From: Zoogloea sp.
Lineage (GTDB): Bacteria; Pseudomonadota; Gammaproteobacteria; Burkholderiales; Rhodocyclaceae
NCBI GenBank assembly: GCA_016703645.1
Contig: JADJBR010000007.1
Location: 1,364,001 to 1,428,000, forward strand
Reading direction: 5' to 3'
DNA: 64,000 nucleotides
The notes under the pieces were generated by a model. The model did not search any database. It was not told the DNA's origin and worked only from the letters and a program-made list of their open reading frames with translations. Both the position numbers and the translations under genes were made by a program. Of this stretch, positions 51,809-60,701 are shown piece after piece; the first letter of the stretch is position 1; each line of letters opens with the position of its first letter.

Positions 51809-52102
51809 ATGAAACAATCTCTCCTGGTTGCTGCTCTCGTTGCACTCGCTGTCTCCGCTTGCGGCAAGAAGGAAGAGCCGAAGCCCGTTGAAGCTCCGGC
51901 CCCCGCCGCTGCTGCTCCTGCCGCTGCTCCCGCCGCCGAAGCCAAGCCCGCTGAGGCTGCTGCTCCTGCCGCAGCTCCCGCTGCCGATGCCAAGCCCGCT
52001 GAAGGCGCTGCTGCTCCGGCCGCCGCCGCTCCTGCTGCTGCCCCGGCTGGTTCCACCGCCGAAAACGCTGCCGCTGCTGCTGCCACTGCCGAGAAGAAGT
52101 AA
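51809..52102 (+). CDS. Small Ala/Pro-rich lipoprotein
   Basis: A 97-residue lipoprotein. The signal peptide MKQSLLVAALVALAVSACGK ends in a lipobox (VSAC). The mature part begins KKEEPKPVEAPAP and is then almost wholly Ala, Pro and Lys in repeating AAPAA and AKPAE units, ending AEKK. No folded domain is visible. The coding GCT/GCC repeats make the region slippage-prone. Such proteins may bridge or fill the periplasm, but no function is known. A strong terminator follows, now interrupted by an IS element. Confidence 0.8.
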   Translation: MKQSLLVAALVALAVSACGKKEEPKPVEAPAPAAAAPAAAPAAEAKPAEAAAPAAAPAADAKPAEGAAAPAAAAPAAAPAGSTAENAAAAAATAEKK

Positions 52103-52120
52103 TTCTTCTCCTGGTGAAGA

Positions 52121-52150
52121 AAAAGCCAACCTGCGGGTTGGCTTTTTTTA
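52121..52150 (+). terminator. Terminator of the lipoprotein gene, T tract carries an IS insertion
   Basis: Stem AAAAGCCAACC/GGTTGGCTTTT with a TGCG-type loop. The T tract continues as TTTTTTTA and its last eight bases form the duplicated target of the following element, so the stem and T run remain intact on the lipoprotein side. Confidence 0.9.
52143..52150. repeat. Target-site duplication of the ISL3-family element, left copy (TTTTTTTA)
   Basis: The same octamer occurs directly after the right end at 53463-53470. Eight bases is the standard duplication for the ISL3 family. Confidence 0.9.
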
Positions 52151-53462
52151 GGTTCATCGCGCCTTTCCGGGGAAGGCGGCCTTGATCTTCAGGAAGAAAT
52201 AGGCTGAGTCGCGGAAGCCGTAGGCCATGCGCTTGATGACCTTGATCCGGTTATTGACGCCCTCCAGGACGCTGGTGTTGAGCGGGAAGATTGCGGAGGC
52301 AAGGATTCCGCGCAGGTATTTGCGCAGTCGTTTGGCAAAGGCAATCGCCGGCGCGATACCACTGTCGATCGTCAGTCGGTACCAGTCCTTCCATCTTCGC
52401 GCCCCTTCTCGCACGTTCGGGGCGAACCAGATTTCCTTGATCGCCGTTTTCAGGAGATAGACGGTCGCCAGCGGCGCGTTGGCGGCCAGCAACTCTTCGA
52501 GCTTGACCGCCTGCTCGTCGCCGAGGTTGTCGCGGTTACGTAGCAGCAGCCAGCGCGAGCGCTTGATCACCTGCCGTTGGGCCGGCTCGCTGCGCAAGGC
52601 GTTGGCCTGATCGACCCGCACCCGGTCGACGACTTCCCGACCAAAGCGCGCGACGACGTGAAACAGATCGTAGACCACCTCTGCGTTCGGGCAGTGGGCT
52701 CGCACCTCCAGATCGAAGGCGGTGTTCATGTCCATCGCAACGGCCTCGATGTGCTGACAGCCCTCTTTGCCCAGCAATTCGAAGAACGGCCGGATCGCCT
52801 CGCGACTGTTGCCCTCGCCAACCCACAGCACGCGCATGCACTGGGCATCCATGATCACGGTCGCATAGCGGTGTCCCTTGTGCAGCGCGAACTCATCCAT
52901 CACCAGCCGACGCACACCCCGTGCTTCGAACGCGCCGTATTGGGTCTGCAGACGCCGATGATCGATGCGCTTGATGGTGTGCCAGTGCAAGCCCGTGAGT
53001 TCGGCAACATGGGCAATCGGCAGGATCTGCACGAGCGCTTCGACCCAGGCGCGCAATCGGTGCGTGATGCGCTCGCCCGCGTCGAGCCAACTCAGCCGCT
53101 CAGCCGCACGGGCGCCGCACTGATAGCAGTCGAGCCGCCGGATCGGCACATCGAGCCAGACGCGTCGATCGAACCAATCTCGATCGCGCACGCGGCGCCG
53201 CCGCCGTTCATGCACCAGCACGCAGTCACTGCCGCAGCGCCCGCATCGGGGACGGTGCGAAGGGTCTTCGGAAAGGGAGAGAAGCAGCGTACCGTCGGCT
53301 TGCTCCTCGGATGAATTCACGACATGGCCTTCCCAGAAGACCATGCCCAACATAGCATCTCGCATGACGGGGAAGAGGATGGGGATCGGTTTGTTTGGCG
53401 ACTGCCAATCTACCAACCTCCGACCCGTCAACCACTACTTTCCCCAAATCGCGCGAAGAACC
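52151..53462 (-). mobile_element. Complete ISL3-family insertion sequence (1312 bp)
   Basis: Terminal inverted repeats begin GGTTC(A/T)TCGCGC and continue with partial identity (TT..GGGGAA.G) on both ends. The element is flanked by the TTTTTTTA duplication and contains a single transposase gene that ends three bases from the left border. Intact ends and frame point to a recent insertion. It lies between the lipoprotein gene and bamC, disrupting no coding frame. Confidence 0.92.
52154..53365 (-). CDS. ISL3-family transposase
   Basis: A 403-residue transposase from the ATG at 53365; ATGs at 53353 and 53344 and a TTG at 53431 are alternatives without clear ribosome sites. An N-terminal zinc-finger region has CGRCGSDC and CYQCGARAAE; then an HTH (HVAELTGLHWHTIKRIDHRR) and the DDE core with LVMDEFALHKGHRYATVIMD and AMDMNTAFDLEV, plus the C-terminal SVLEGVNNRIKVIKRMAYGF with the catalytic glutamate. 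The layout matches DDE_Tnp_ISL3. No damage is seen. Confidence 0.93.
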   Translation of the reverse strand: MRDAMLGMVFWEGHVVNSSEEQADGTLLLSLSEDPSHRPRCGRCGSDCVLVHERRRRRVRDRDWFDRRVWLDVPIRRLDCYQCGARAAERLSWLDAGERITHRLRAWVEALVQILPIAHVAELTGLHWHTIKRIDHRRLQTQYGAFEARGVRRLVMDEFALHKGHRYATVIMDAQCMRVLWVGEGNSREAIRPFFELLGKEGCQHIEAVAMDMNTAFDLEVRAHCPNAEVVYDLFHVVARFGREVVDRVRVDQANALRSEPAQRQVIKRSRWLLLRNRDNLGDEQAVKLEELLAANAPLATVYLLKTAIKEIWFAPNVREGARRWKDWYRLTIDSGIAPAIAFAKRLRKYLRGILASAIFPLNTSVLEGVNNRIKVIKRMAYGFRDSAYFFLKIKAAFPGKAR

Positions 53463-53470
53463 TTTTTTTA
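53463..53470. repeat. Target-site duplication of the ISL3-family element, right copy (TTTTTTTA)
   Basis: Matches 52143-52150 exactly and adjoins the right inverted repeat. Confidence 0.9.
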
Positions 53471-53508
53471 TGCCCTGACCGACCGCATGCCGTCCGGCCA
53501 GCACACGC

Positions 53509-53536
53509 AAAAAACGCCGGACATGCCGGCGTTTTT
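53509..53536. terminator. Bidirectional terminator after bamC
   Basis: Stem AACGCCGG/CCGGCGTT with loop ACATG and A/T runs on both sides. On the minus strand it gives the tail TTTTTTGCG and would end the dapA-bamC transcript. Confidence 0.88.
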
Positions 53537-53554
53537 TCTCTAAGTGAAGAGCGC

Positions 53555-54721
53555 TTATTTGAGCTGCTGGAACAACAACCCCATGATCTTGCGCGCTGAT
53601 TCGGATGTATCAGTACCGCCTTCACGGGTTAGCACCTGAACCGTGGAGGCACCGTCAGCGCCTTTTACGTGGACACGGTACTGGCTGCCGGAAACCGTCG
53701 GCGCCTTGGTGCTTCGCCAGAAGGCCAGCTTGGACAGGATGCCTTCGTCGTCACCCTTCTTCTTGTCGGTCTCCGGATCGACATAGCGCACGTAGTACAA
53801 ACCCTGGGAGCGATCCCGGTCTTCCACCGTGAACCCGACCCGGTCCAGGGCAAGGCCCACCCTTCTCCATGCACGATCAAAGCCCTCTTCGACCTGCAGC
53901 ACCGCAGCGCCCGTGGGCGCATTCTGAAGTTTGGCCTTTTCAACCTGCGGAACGGCCGCGATTTGGGCCTTGGCGCGGGTTTCGTCTGCACCGAGGCGAA
54001 TCATCAGACGCTGGAGAAACTCGGCCTCAAGCTCGGGATCGGCCTGCCGCGGCTGCCATATGGTCCGGTCCTTGGCCTCGTTCGGATAGATCTCCATCAT
54101 GCCCCGGTGGCTGATGAAGATCTCGACAAAGCCCGACTCGCCAGCACTTTCCAGACGCGTGCGGAACTTGTCGCGCTCCGGCGTGGAGTAAAGGCCGTCG
54201 ATGACCTTGCCGATCGTGTTTCGGATGATTCCATTGTCGATCTTGGCCCGATTCTCGGCCCAGTCGGTTTCCATGACACCGATCTCGGGACGATCAACGT
54301 TCAGGATGAAGCCGTTTTCCTGCCAGAACTCCCGCACCTGAGGCCACAATTTGTCGGCCGTGCCGGGAACAACCAACCAGCGCTGGCTACCCGAGCGCTC
54401 CACACGCATCTTGTCAATGGACTGGGGCGCAACCCGGGTCACGGCTGGCGCCGCGCCAGCGGTCGCTGTCTGCCCGCTGCGTTCCGCGCTGTAGGCGGAA
54501 AAAGTGGCCGTGCCCTTCGGATTGATGTCCGGCACCGCATAGCGATCATCGGCAGTCGGTGCCGTGAGGTCCGGGGGGATCTCAAGGGTGGACCGGGTGG
54601 GCGCAACCGCTGCACTCTTGTAATCGATCTTCTTCGATTCCAGCAAGGAACCGGAGCAACCGCTCAGGACGATCGTCGCGACGACAACCGCCGAGCCGGA
54701 AGCCAGCTTTCGGCTTTGCAT
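53555..54721 (-). CDS. bamC: BamC, outer-membrane assembly lipoprotein
   Basis: A 388-residue lipoprotein. The ATG at 54721 with GAGGG upstream gives a signal peptide ending in the lipobox VLSGC. The mature N-terminus KKIDYKSAAVAPTRSTLEIP followed by PPDL is the BamC segment that binds BamD. Two helix-grip domains follow (about 110-240 and 275-388), with WLVVPGTADKLWPQVREFWQ and DRAWRRVGLALDRVGFTVED. BamC is part of the BAM complex for beta-barrel insertion. It lies 29 bases after dapA, the same gene pair as in E. coli. Confidence 0.93.
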   Translation of the reverse strand: MQSRKLASGSAVVVATIVLSGCSGSLLESKKIDYKSAAVAPTRSTLEIPPDLTAPTADDRYAVPDINPKGTATFSAYSAERSGQTATAGAAPAVTRVAPQSIDKMRVERSGSQRWLVVPGTADKLWPQVREFWQENGFILNVDRPEIGVMETDWAENRAKIDNGIIRNTIGKVIDGLYSTPERDKFRTRLESAGESGFVEIFISHRGMMEIYPNEAKDRTIWQPRQADPELEAEFLQRLMIRLGADETRAKAQIAAVPQVEKAKLQNAPTGAAVLQVEEGFDRAWRRVGLALDRVGFTVEDRDRSQGLYYVRYVDPETDKKKGDDEGILSKLAFWRSTKAPTVSGSQYRVHVKGADGASTVQVLTREGGTDTSESARKIMGLLFQQLK

Positions 54722-54750
54722 GCGTAACCCTCGGGGTGGGAAAGACGGAC

Positions 54751-55629
54751 TCAAACTTCGACGCCAGCCTGGCGCATGGCGTCATGCACACGGGCCTGGC
54801 AGGATTCGGACAGACGGGTCAGCGGCAGGCGAATGCCCTTGCCGATGAAGCCCATCTGCTCCACAGCCCACTTCACGGGAATGGGGTTGGCTTCGCAGAA
54901 CAGGTGGCGATGCAGCCCGACCAGCCTGGCATTCAGATCGCGGGCACGCACACCATCACCTGCCGCGGCCGCGGTGCACATCTCGTGCATGAGGCGCGGG
55001 GCAACGTTGGCTGTCACGGAAATGGTGCCGTGACCGCCCAGCATGATGAAGGCCATGGCGGTCATGTCGTCACCGGTATAGAGGGCAAAACCCTTCGGCG
55101 CACGAGCAATCAGGTCACAGGCACGGTCGATGCTGCCGGTCGCATCCTTGATGCCGATGATGTTGGGCACCTCGGCCAAACGCAGGGCGGTGTCGTTGGA
55201 CAGATCTGCAACGGTGCGACCGGGCACGTTGTACAGGATCATCGGCAACGGAGTCGCTTCGGCGATGGTACGGAAATGCTGGTACAAGCCCTCCTGGGTC
55301 GGACGGTTGTAATAGGGCACCACCGACAGACCGGCAACGGCACCGGCCTTGCGGGAGAACTCCGTCAGCTCGATGGCCTCGCGGGTGGAGTTGGCACCCG
55401 TTCCGGCAATGATGGGAATGCGTCCCGCCGCATGCTCGACCGCAACGCTGATGAGCTCGCAGTGCTCTTCCACGTTGACCGTGGGCGACTCGCCGGTCGT
55501 GCCGACAACAACGATACCATCGGTGCCTTCCTTGACATGAAAGTCGATGAGGCTGCGCAAACGGGGAAGATCCAGGCTGCCATCCTCGTGCATCGGGGTA
55601 ACGATGGCGACAATCGAACCGGTAATCAT
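54751..55629 (-). CDS. dapA: 4-hydroxy-tetrahydrodipicolinate synthase
   Basis: A 292-residue class I aldolase-type enzyme of lysine and diaminopimelate synthesis. It condenses pyruvate with aspartate semialdehyde. [14 protein letters not shown] near residues 43-56 holds the substrate-binding TT pair, [12 protein letters not shown] near 133-144 the catalytic Tyr and Arg, and IIGIKDATG near 157-165 the Schiff-base Lys. The ATG at 55629 gives the standard length. It is the first gene of a dapA-bamC operon. Confidence 0.96.
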   Translation of the reverse strand: MITGSIVAIVTPMHEDGSLDLPRLRSLIDFHVKEGTDGIVVVGTTGESPTVNVEEHCELISVAVEHAAGRIPIIAGTGANSTREAIELTEFSRKAGAVAGLSVVPYYNRPTQEGLYQHFRTIAEATPLPMILYNVPGRTVADLSNDTALRLAEVPNIIGIKDATGSIDRACDLIARAPKGFALYTGDDMTAMAFIMLGGHGTISVTANVAPRLMHEMCTAAAAGDGVRARDLNARLVGLHRHLFCEANPIPVKWAVEQMGFIGKGIRLPLTRLSESCQARVHDAMRQAGVEV

Positions 55630-55757
55630 GGGATATCGGAGAGAGAGGGAAAGTTGTCTATTGTACCCAATCACTTCGGGAAGGCTAGACGGGCGCAAAC
55701 TGCTGTTACCAATACCGGGCAACAATGCCCGGCTGGCGCGCCCGGAAAACAGTGGAA

Positions 55758-55773
55758 CCCCGCCGAAGCGGGG
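55758..55773 (-). terminator. Hairpin after the deacetylase-like gene
   Basis: Stem CCCCGC/GCGGGG with loop CGAA, seven bases past the stop on the minus strand and followed by only two T residues. It is a weak terminator candidate. A second GC hairpin (CCGGGC.../GCCCGG) lies near 55717-55733. Confidence 0.5.
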
Positions 55774-55779
55774 CCCTGA

Positions 55780-56706
55780 TCAAAGGTCGGCCAGGGTCTT
55801 GATATGCGCAACAACACTGCGGGCTAGGGACGACAGGGAATAGCCCCCCTCCAGCAGGGATACGATGCGCCTGTTGGCCGACTCGGCCGCCACGGTCTTG
55901 AGCTGCTCGGTGACCCACATGTAATCGGCCTCCACCAAGCCCAGGGAGCCCATGTCGTCCTCGTAGTGGGCATCAAAGCCGGCGGAGATGAAAATCATCT
56001 CCGGAGCATGATTGCGCAGGGCCGGCATCCAGATATTGGTGACGATCTCCCGGAACACATCACCACGACTGCCCGCCTTGATGGGCACGTTGACCATGTT
56101 GGGCGCCGGATTGTCCGCGCCGCTATAAGGATAGAAGGGGTGCTGGAAGATGCTGACCATCAGCACCCGTGGATCATCCTTGAAGATGTCCTCGGTGCCA
56201 TTGCCATGGTGCACGTCGAAATCGATGATGGCCACGCGCTTGAGGCCATGCGCCTCAAGGGCATGACGGGCCGCAACCGCAACATTGTTGAAGAAGCAGA
56301 AGCCCATGGCCTTGGCAGCCTCGGCATGGTGGCCGGGCGGGCGGATGGCGCAGAAGGCGTTCTCGGCCTGACCCGACATCACCAGATCAGTGGCGTAGAT
56401 GCCGGCCCCGGCAGAACGCAGGGCCGCCTTCATGGAGTTGGGGCACAGGGCGGTATCCGGGTCGAGGTGACGGATGCCGTGCTCGGGCACGCTGGCCAGC
56501 AACTCCTCGACATGCTCGCGCGGATGGGCGCGGGAGATCTGATCAACACTGGCACTGGGGGCATCGTGAAACGAGAGGTACATGTCCAGGCCGGCCGCGA
56601 TCAGGCGGTCATTGATCGCCCCAAGCCTCTCGGGAGACTCCGGGTGATGTTCGCCCATGTTGTGCAGCCAGCAATCCCGGTGCGTGATGAATGCCGTACT
56701 CGTCAT
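55780..56706 (-). CDS. Histone-deacetylase-family protein (AcuC/acetylpolyamine amidohydrolase type)
   Basis: A 308-residue zinc deacetylase fold. Key motifs are HPESPERL near residue 21, FCAIRPPGHHAEAAKAMGFC followed by FFNNVAVAA near 118-147 (the double-His charge relay), and VAIIDFDVHHGNGTEDIF near 156-173 with the zinc-binding Asp and His. The last zinc ligand is in SAGFDAHYEDDMG near 245-257. Bacterial members deacetylate polyamines, acetoin-related compounds or proteins; the substrate here is unknown. It is divergent from the moxR operon. Confidence 0.92.
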   Translation of the reverse strand: MTSTAFITHRDCWLHNMGEHHPESPERLGAINDRLIAAGLDMYLSFHDAPSASVDQISRAHPREHVEELLASVPEHGIRHLDPDTALCPNSMKAALRSAGAGIYATDLVMSGQAENAFCAIRPPGHHAEAAKAMGFCFFNNVAVAARHALEAHGLKRVAIIDFDVHHGNGTEDIFKDDPRVLMVSIFQHPFYPYSGADNPAPNMVNVPIKAGSRGDVFREIVTNIWMPALRNHAPEMIFISAGFDAHYEDDMGSLGLVEADYMWVTEQLKTVAAESANRRIVSLLEGGYSLSSLARSVVAHIKTLADL

Positions 56707-56880
56707 AAACTCTCCCCTGCCTCTCGCGATGCGTCGTCAATGTCCGTTGATTTCGCACCCGGCGAACCTGCCGCATGAAACGCACTCCATACCACGAGGG
56801 AGTCGTCATCAGAGGCCATTCCCGGAATGCTCTTGTGGAATCATTATCCCCTTAACTTCACGCCGAAAAAAGCCCGCGAC

Positions 56881-57798
56881 ATGCCGACCCACATTGCCAC
56901 CCGCCTGATCGACGCGGCCAGCCAGATCGTCCTTGGCAAGGAGCATGCCGTTCGCCTCGCCCTCGCTTGCCTGCTCGCCCGGGGACACCTCCTCATGGAA
57001 GACATGCCGGGAGTCGGCAAGACCACCCTGGCCCATGCACTGGCCCATCTGCTCGGTCTGAGGTTCCAACGCATCCAGTTCACCAGCGACATGCTCCCGG
57101 CCGACATTCTCGGGGTATCCGTGTTCGATCAGCGGGACGGCAGCTTCCGTTTTCATCCCGGCCCGGTGTTCAGCGAGATGATTCTCGCCGACGAGATCAA
57201 TCGGGCCACGCCCAAGGCGCAGAGCGCCCTGCTCGAAGCGATGGAGGAGCGCCAGATCAGTGCCGAGGGGCGCACCTACCCACTGCCGGCATCGTTCTTC
57301 GTGATCGCGACCCAGAACCCGACGGACCAGATCGGTACCTTCCCCTTGCCCGAGAGCCAGCTCGACCGCTTTCTGATGCGCATTTCCCTCGGCTATCCCG
57401 ACCCGGCCTCCGAACGTGCGCTACTGGCCGGCGAAGACCGCCGCAACATGCTGGCCCGCTTGCCCCCCGTCCTCGCCGCGGGCGAGCTGGATACCCTGCT
57501 GGCGGCAACCCGCCAGATCCACGTCGGCCCACGCCTGCTCGACTACGTCCAGGCGCTCCTGGCCCGCAGCCGCGAGAGCGGCGACTTCTCCAGCGGACTG
57601 TCCCCCCGCGCGGGTCTGGCCCTGCTGGCGGCGGCCCGTGCCTGGGCCCTGCTTGGAGGCCGGGACCACGTCCTGCCCGAGGACGTCCAGGCCGTATTGC
57701 CGGCAGTAGCCGGCCACCGCCTGCGCCCCGCGGGGGAACGCCCCTTGCCCCCGGATGAACTGACCCGTCGCCTGCTCATGGCAGTGCCCCTGCCCTGA
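56881..57798 (+). CDS. MoxR-family AAA ATPase
   Basis: A 305-residue AAA+ chaperone-like ATPase. Walker A is MPGVGKTTLAHALAHLLG near residues 42-59, Walker B is MILADEINRATPKAQSALLE near 100-119, and sensor 1 is FVIATQNPTDQIGTFPLPES near 140-159. The ATG at 56881 is chosen because homology begins there; 18 upstream in-frame codons look non-coding. MoxR proteins usually work with a DUF58/VWA partner, here the next gene. The stop overlaps that gene's start in TGATG. Confidence 0.92.
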   Translation: MPTHIATRLIDAASQIVLGKEHAVRLALACLLARGHLLMEDMPGVGKTTLAHALAHLLGLRFQRIQFTSDMLPADILGVSVFDQRDGSFRFHPGPVFSEMILADEINRATPKAQSALLEAMEERQISAEGRTYPLPASFFVIATQNPTDQIGTFPLPESQLDRFLMRISLGYPDPASERALLAGEDRRNMLARLPPVLAAGELDTLLAATRQIHVGPRLLDYVQALLARSRESGDFSSGLSPRAGLALLAAARAWALLGGRDHVLPEDVQAVLPAVAGHRLRPAGERPLPPDELTRRLLMAVPLP

Positions 57799-58757
57799 TG
57801 GGGCTGCGGGCGTCCCTGCATCGTTGGCTGTTCCGCGTCAGCGGACCGGAAGCACCCCCCATCGTACTGGGGCAACGGCGCATCTTCGTCCTGCCGACTC
57901 GCTTCGGGCTTGCCCTGGCACTGACCCTGCTGATCATGCTCCTGACATCCATCAACTACACCCTGAGCCTGGGCTTCGCGCTCACGTTCCTGATCGGCAG
58001 CGTGGCCTGGATCAGCATCCACCACGCCTTCCGGAATCTGGTGGGGCTGAGCATCACCCCGGGCAAGGCCGACGCTGTGTTCTGCGGCAACCCGGCGCAG
58101 TTCGGCGTGGTCCTCTCCAACCCCGCGCTCCGGGAACGTCAGGGCCTGATCCTTTTTCCCACCGGGACACCGGACACCCTGGGCGACCGGCAACGATTCG
58201 ACATTGCCGCCTGCGGCAGTACAAGCCAGGTAATCCGCATCCCCACCGAGCACCGGGGCTGGATCAGCCTGCCCCGCCTGACCCTCGAAACCCGCCATCC
58301 CCTTGGACTCATTCGCGCGTGGAGCCTCTTTCAACCGGATGCACGCTGTCTCGTCTACCCGGCACCGGAACAGGATGGCCCCCCTCTACCCGTGGGAGGG
58401 CCGGCCGCTACAGGACTCGGCGGAAACGGGCACGGGCAGGACGATTTCGCTGGCCTGCGCCATCACCAGCCCAGCGACGCGCCACGTCATGTGGCCTGGA
58501 AGGCGGTGGCCCGGGGCGGCCCCTGGCGCACCAAGGAATTCGATGGAAGCGGCGCCCGCCACGTGCACATCCACTGGGCCCATCTGCCCGCCGGCATGGG
58601 GCTGGAGGCACGCCTGGCGCGTCTGACGCGATGGATCCTTGAAGCCGACCGAGCCGGCTTCGACTACGGGCTGAGCCTGCCCGGTTCGGACATACCGCCA
58701 GGCCGGGGGGCAGCCCACCGCCACGCCTGCCTGACCCGCCTGGCCCTGTTCGGATGA
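57798..58757 (+). CDS. DUF58 domain protein
   Basis: A 319-residue protein with two N-terminal membrane spans (about 31-53 and 57-75), then a soluble part with a Cys-rich stretch and a DUF58 signature, DFAGLRHHQPSDAPRHVAWK followed by GPWRTKEFDG near residues 215-250. It belongs to the MoxR-DUF58-transglutaminase operon type often linked to cell-envelope or protein-complex maturation. Start and stop overlap both neighbours, indicating coupling. Biochemical function is unknown. Confidence 0.88.
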   Translation: MGLRASLHRWLFRVSGPEAPPIVLGQRRIFVLPTRFGLALALTLLIMLLTSINYTLSLGFALTFLIGSVAWISIHHAFRNLVGLSITPGKADAVFCGNPAQFGVVLSNPALRERQGLILFPTGTPDTLGDRQRFDIAACGSTSQVIRIPTEHRGWISLPRLTLETRHPLGLIRAWSLFQPDARCLVYPAPEQDGPPLPVGGPAATGLGGNGHGQDDFAGLRHHQPSDAPRHVAWKAVARGGPWRTKEFDGSGARHVHIHWAHLPAGMGLEARLARLTRWILEADRAGFDYGLSLPGSDIPPGRGAAHRHACLTRLALFG

Positions 58758-60701
58758 CGCCCAAGCCCCCGCTGCGCCCGGACCAGACCGGCTGGCTGCT
58801 GGCCTGTGCCACCCTCAGCCTTGCCCCTCACGCCAGCCACCTGCCCCTGTCCCTGATCGGTGTGTGCGGTCTGCTGCTCGGATGGCGTGTCGTTCTGCTA
58901 AATCAAGGCAACCGTCTGCCCCACCGCGTCCTGCTGTTCGCCCTGGCCGTGAGCCTTGTCGCCCTGGTGGCCGTCGAGTTCCAACGCCTGTTCGGCAAGG
59001 AGCCAGGCATCGCCCTGCTGGCGGGCCTGCTGATCATCAAACTGCTTGAAACCCATGATGTCAGGGATGCGCGGACGGTGATCCTGCTGAGTTTCTTCAT
59101 GCAGATGGGCCTGTTCCTGTACCAACAGACCATGGGCGTCGCGGCTCTTGCCCTGGCCGGCAGCGTAAGCACGGTGGCCGCCCTGCTGTCGCTCGAGGGA
59201 CGGGCCGAGCCCCCCCGCGCACGGGGCATGGCCGCTGCCCGCCTGGTCCTCCAGGGTCTGCCGCTCATGCTCGTGCTGTTCGTGCTGTTTCCCCGAATCC
59301 AGGGGCCACTGTGGGGACTGCCGGCCGATGCCTACACGCACCGCACCGGCCTTTCGGACAGCATGTCACCGGGGGACGTGGCCCGTATCAGCGAATCCGG
59401 CGCCATCGCCTTCCGTGCCCGCTTCGAAGGCGACCCGCCACCACCCGCCGAGCGCTACTGGCGCGGCCCTGTGCTGAGCGAGTTCGACGGCCGTACCTGG
59501 CGCCAAACCCGGGGCAGTGTGACCGAGGCACCCCTCCTATCGCAGCCAGGGCACCGCCTACACCTACACGCTCACCCTCGAGCCGCACAACCATCGCTGG
59601 CTGCTCGCCCTCGATTTTCCGGCCGCCGCCCCCGGCCTGCGCTACAGCAGCGATTTCCAACTGCTCGCCCAGGCGCCGGTGCATACCCGCATCCGTGTGG
59701 ATCTCGTGTCCCACCCCGGCACCCAGGTCGGTCTCGACGAAAGCGACGCGGTGCTACGCCAGGCCTTGTATCTTCCGCCGGAAAGCAACCCTCGCACCCG
59801 TGCCCTCGGCACCCGCTTGCGCGCCGAAGCGCGGACAAGCGGTGAGATCCCGGCCCTGGTCATCGCCCACTTTCAGGCCATCAAGCTGGCCTACACCCTC
59901 GACCCCCTGCCTCTCGGTCGGGATGATGTGGACAGTTTCCTGTTCGAGACCCGCCAGGGCTTCTGCGAGCACTTCGCTGCCGCCTTCGTCGTCACCCTGC
60001 GTGCCGCCGGCGTCCCCGCGCGGGTCGTCACGGGCTACCAGGGTGGCGAAATCAACGCTGTGGACGGCACCTTCGTCGTGCGCCAGTCCGATGCCCATGC
60101 CTGGGCCGAGATCTGGCTCGCCGGAAAGGGCTGGCAGCGCATCGATCCAACCGCAGCCAGCGCTCCGCGGCGTATCGACAGCGGCCTCGCGGGCGCACTG
60201 CCCGGTATCGACCGCCTGCCCCTGCTGGTGCGCAGCGACCTGCCCTGGCTGCGCACCCTGCGCGACAATCTGGAGGCCATCGACAACCGCTGGAATCAAT
60301 GGGTTCTCGGGTACAATCCGGCCCGCCAGCAGGCGCTGCTTTCCGCGCTGGGCCTGGCCCGAACCGACTGGACGACACTCACAGCCCTCCTGGCAGCAGC
60401 GGGGGCCGCCGTAGCGGGTGTGCTGGCCGCCTGGGCCCTGCGTCGGCGCTCGCCAGCGGATGGCATTGACCGCGACTGGGCCCGGTTCTGCCAGCAACTT
60501 GCGGCCATCGGCATCCCGCGCGCGCCCTGGGAGGGGCCGCTCGACTATGCCCGTCGCGCTGGTAGCCGCCGTCCCGATCTGGCGCCCCGCCTGGATGCCA
60601 TTGCTGCCACCTACGCCAACCTGCGCTATGGCCGCGCCAACGCCGACCCCACAGCCCGCCAGCGCTTTCACCAATCCATCAAGGCTTTCCGTCCCCGATG
60701 A
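58754..60701 (+). pseudogene. TgpA-like transglutaminase membrane protein, one-base frameshift
   Basis: The gene encodes a membrane protein with about five N-terminal spans, a periplasmic transglutaminase domain and a C-terminal span. The first frame runs from 58754 to FDGRTWRQTRGSVTE near 59530, then leaves phase. The correct continuation SYRSQGTAYTYTLTLEPHNH is open one phase over. One extra C in the CCCC run at 59531-59534 explains the shift; deleting it gives 648 codons. The second part has the catalytic triad: Cys in RQGFCEHFAAAF, His in SDAHAWAEIW and Asp in RIDPTAA. DUF4129-like sequence ends the protein. A sequencing error is as likely as true inactivation. Start overlaps the DUF58 gene and stop overlaps mltB. 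Confidence 0.85.

Noticed and set aside
51880-52090. A possible CRISPR or tandem DNA repeat in the Ala-rich lipoprotein
   Set aside because: The repeats are codon-level Ala/Pro low complexity inside a coding frame, without constant spacers; no CRISPR array was found anywhere in the window.
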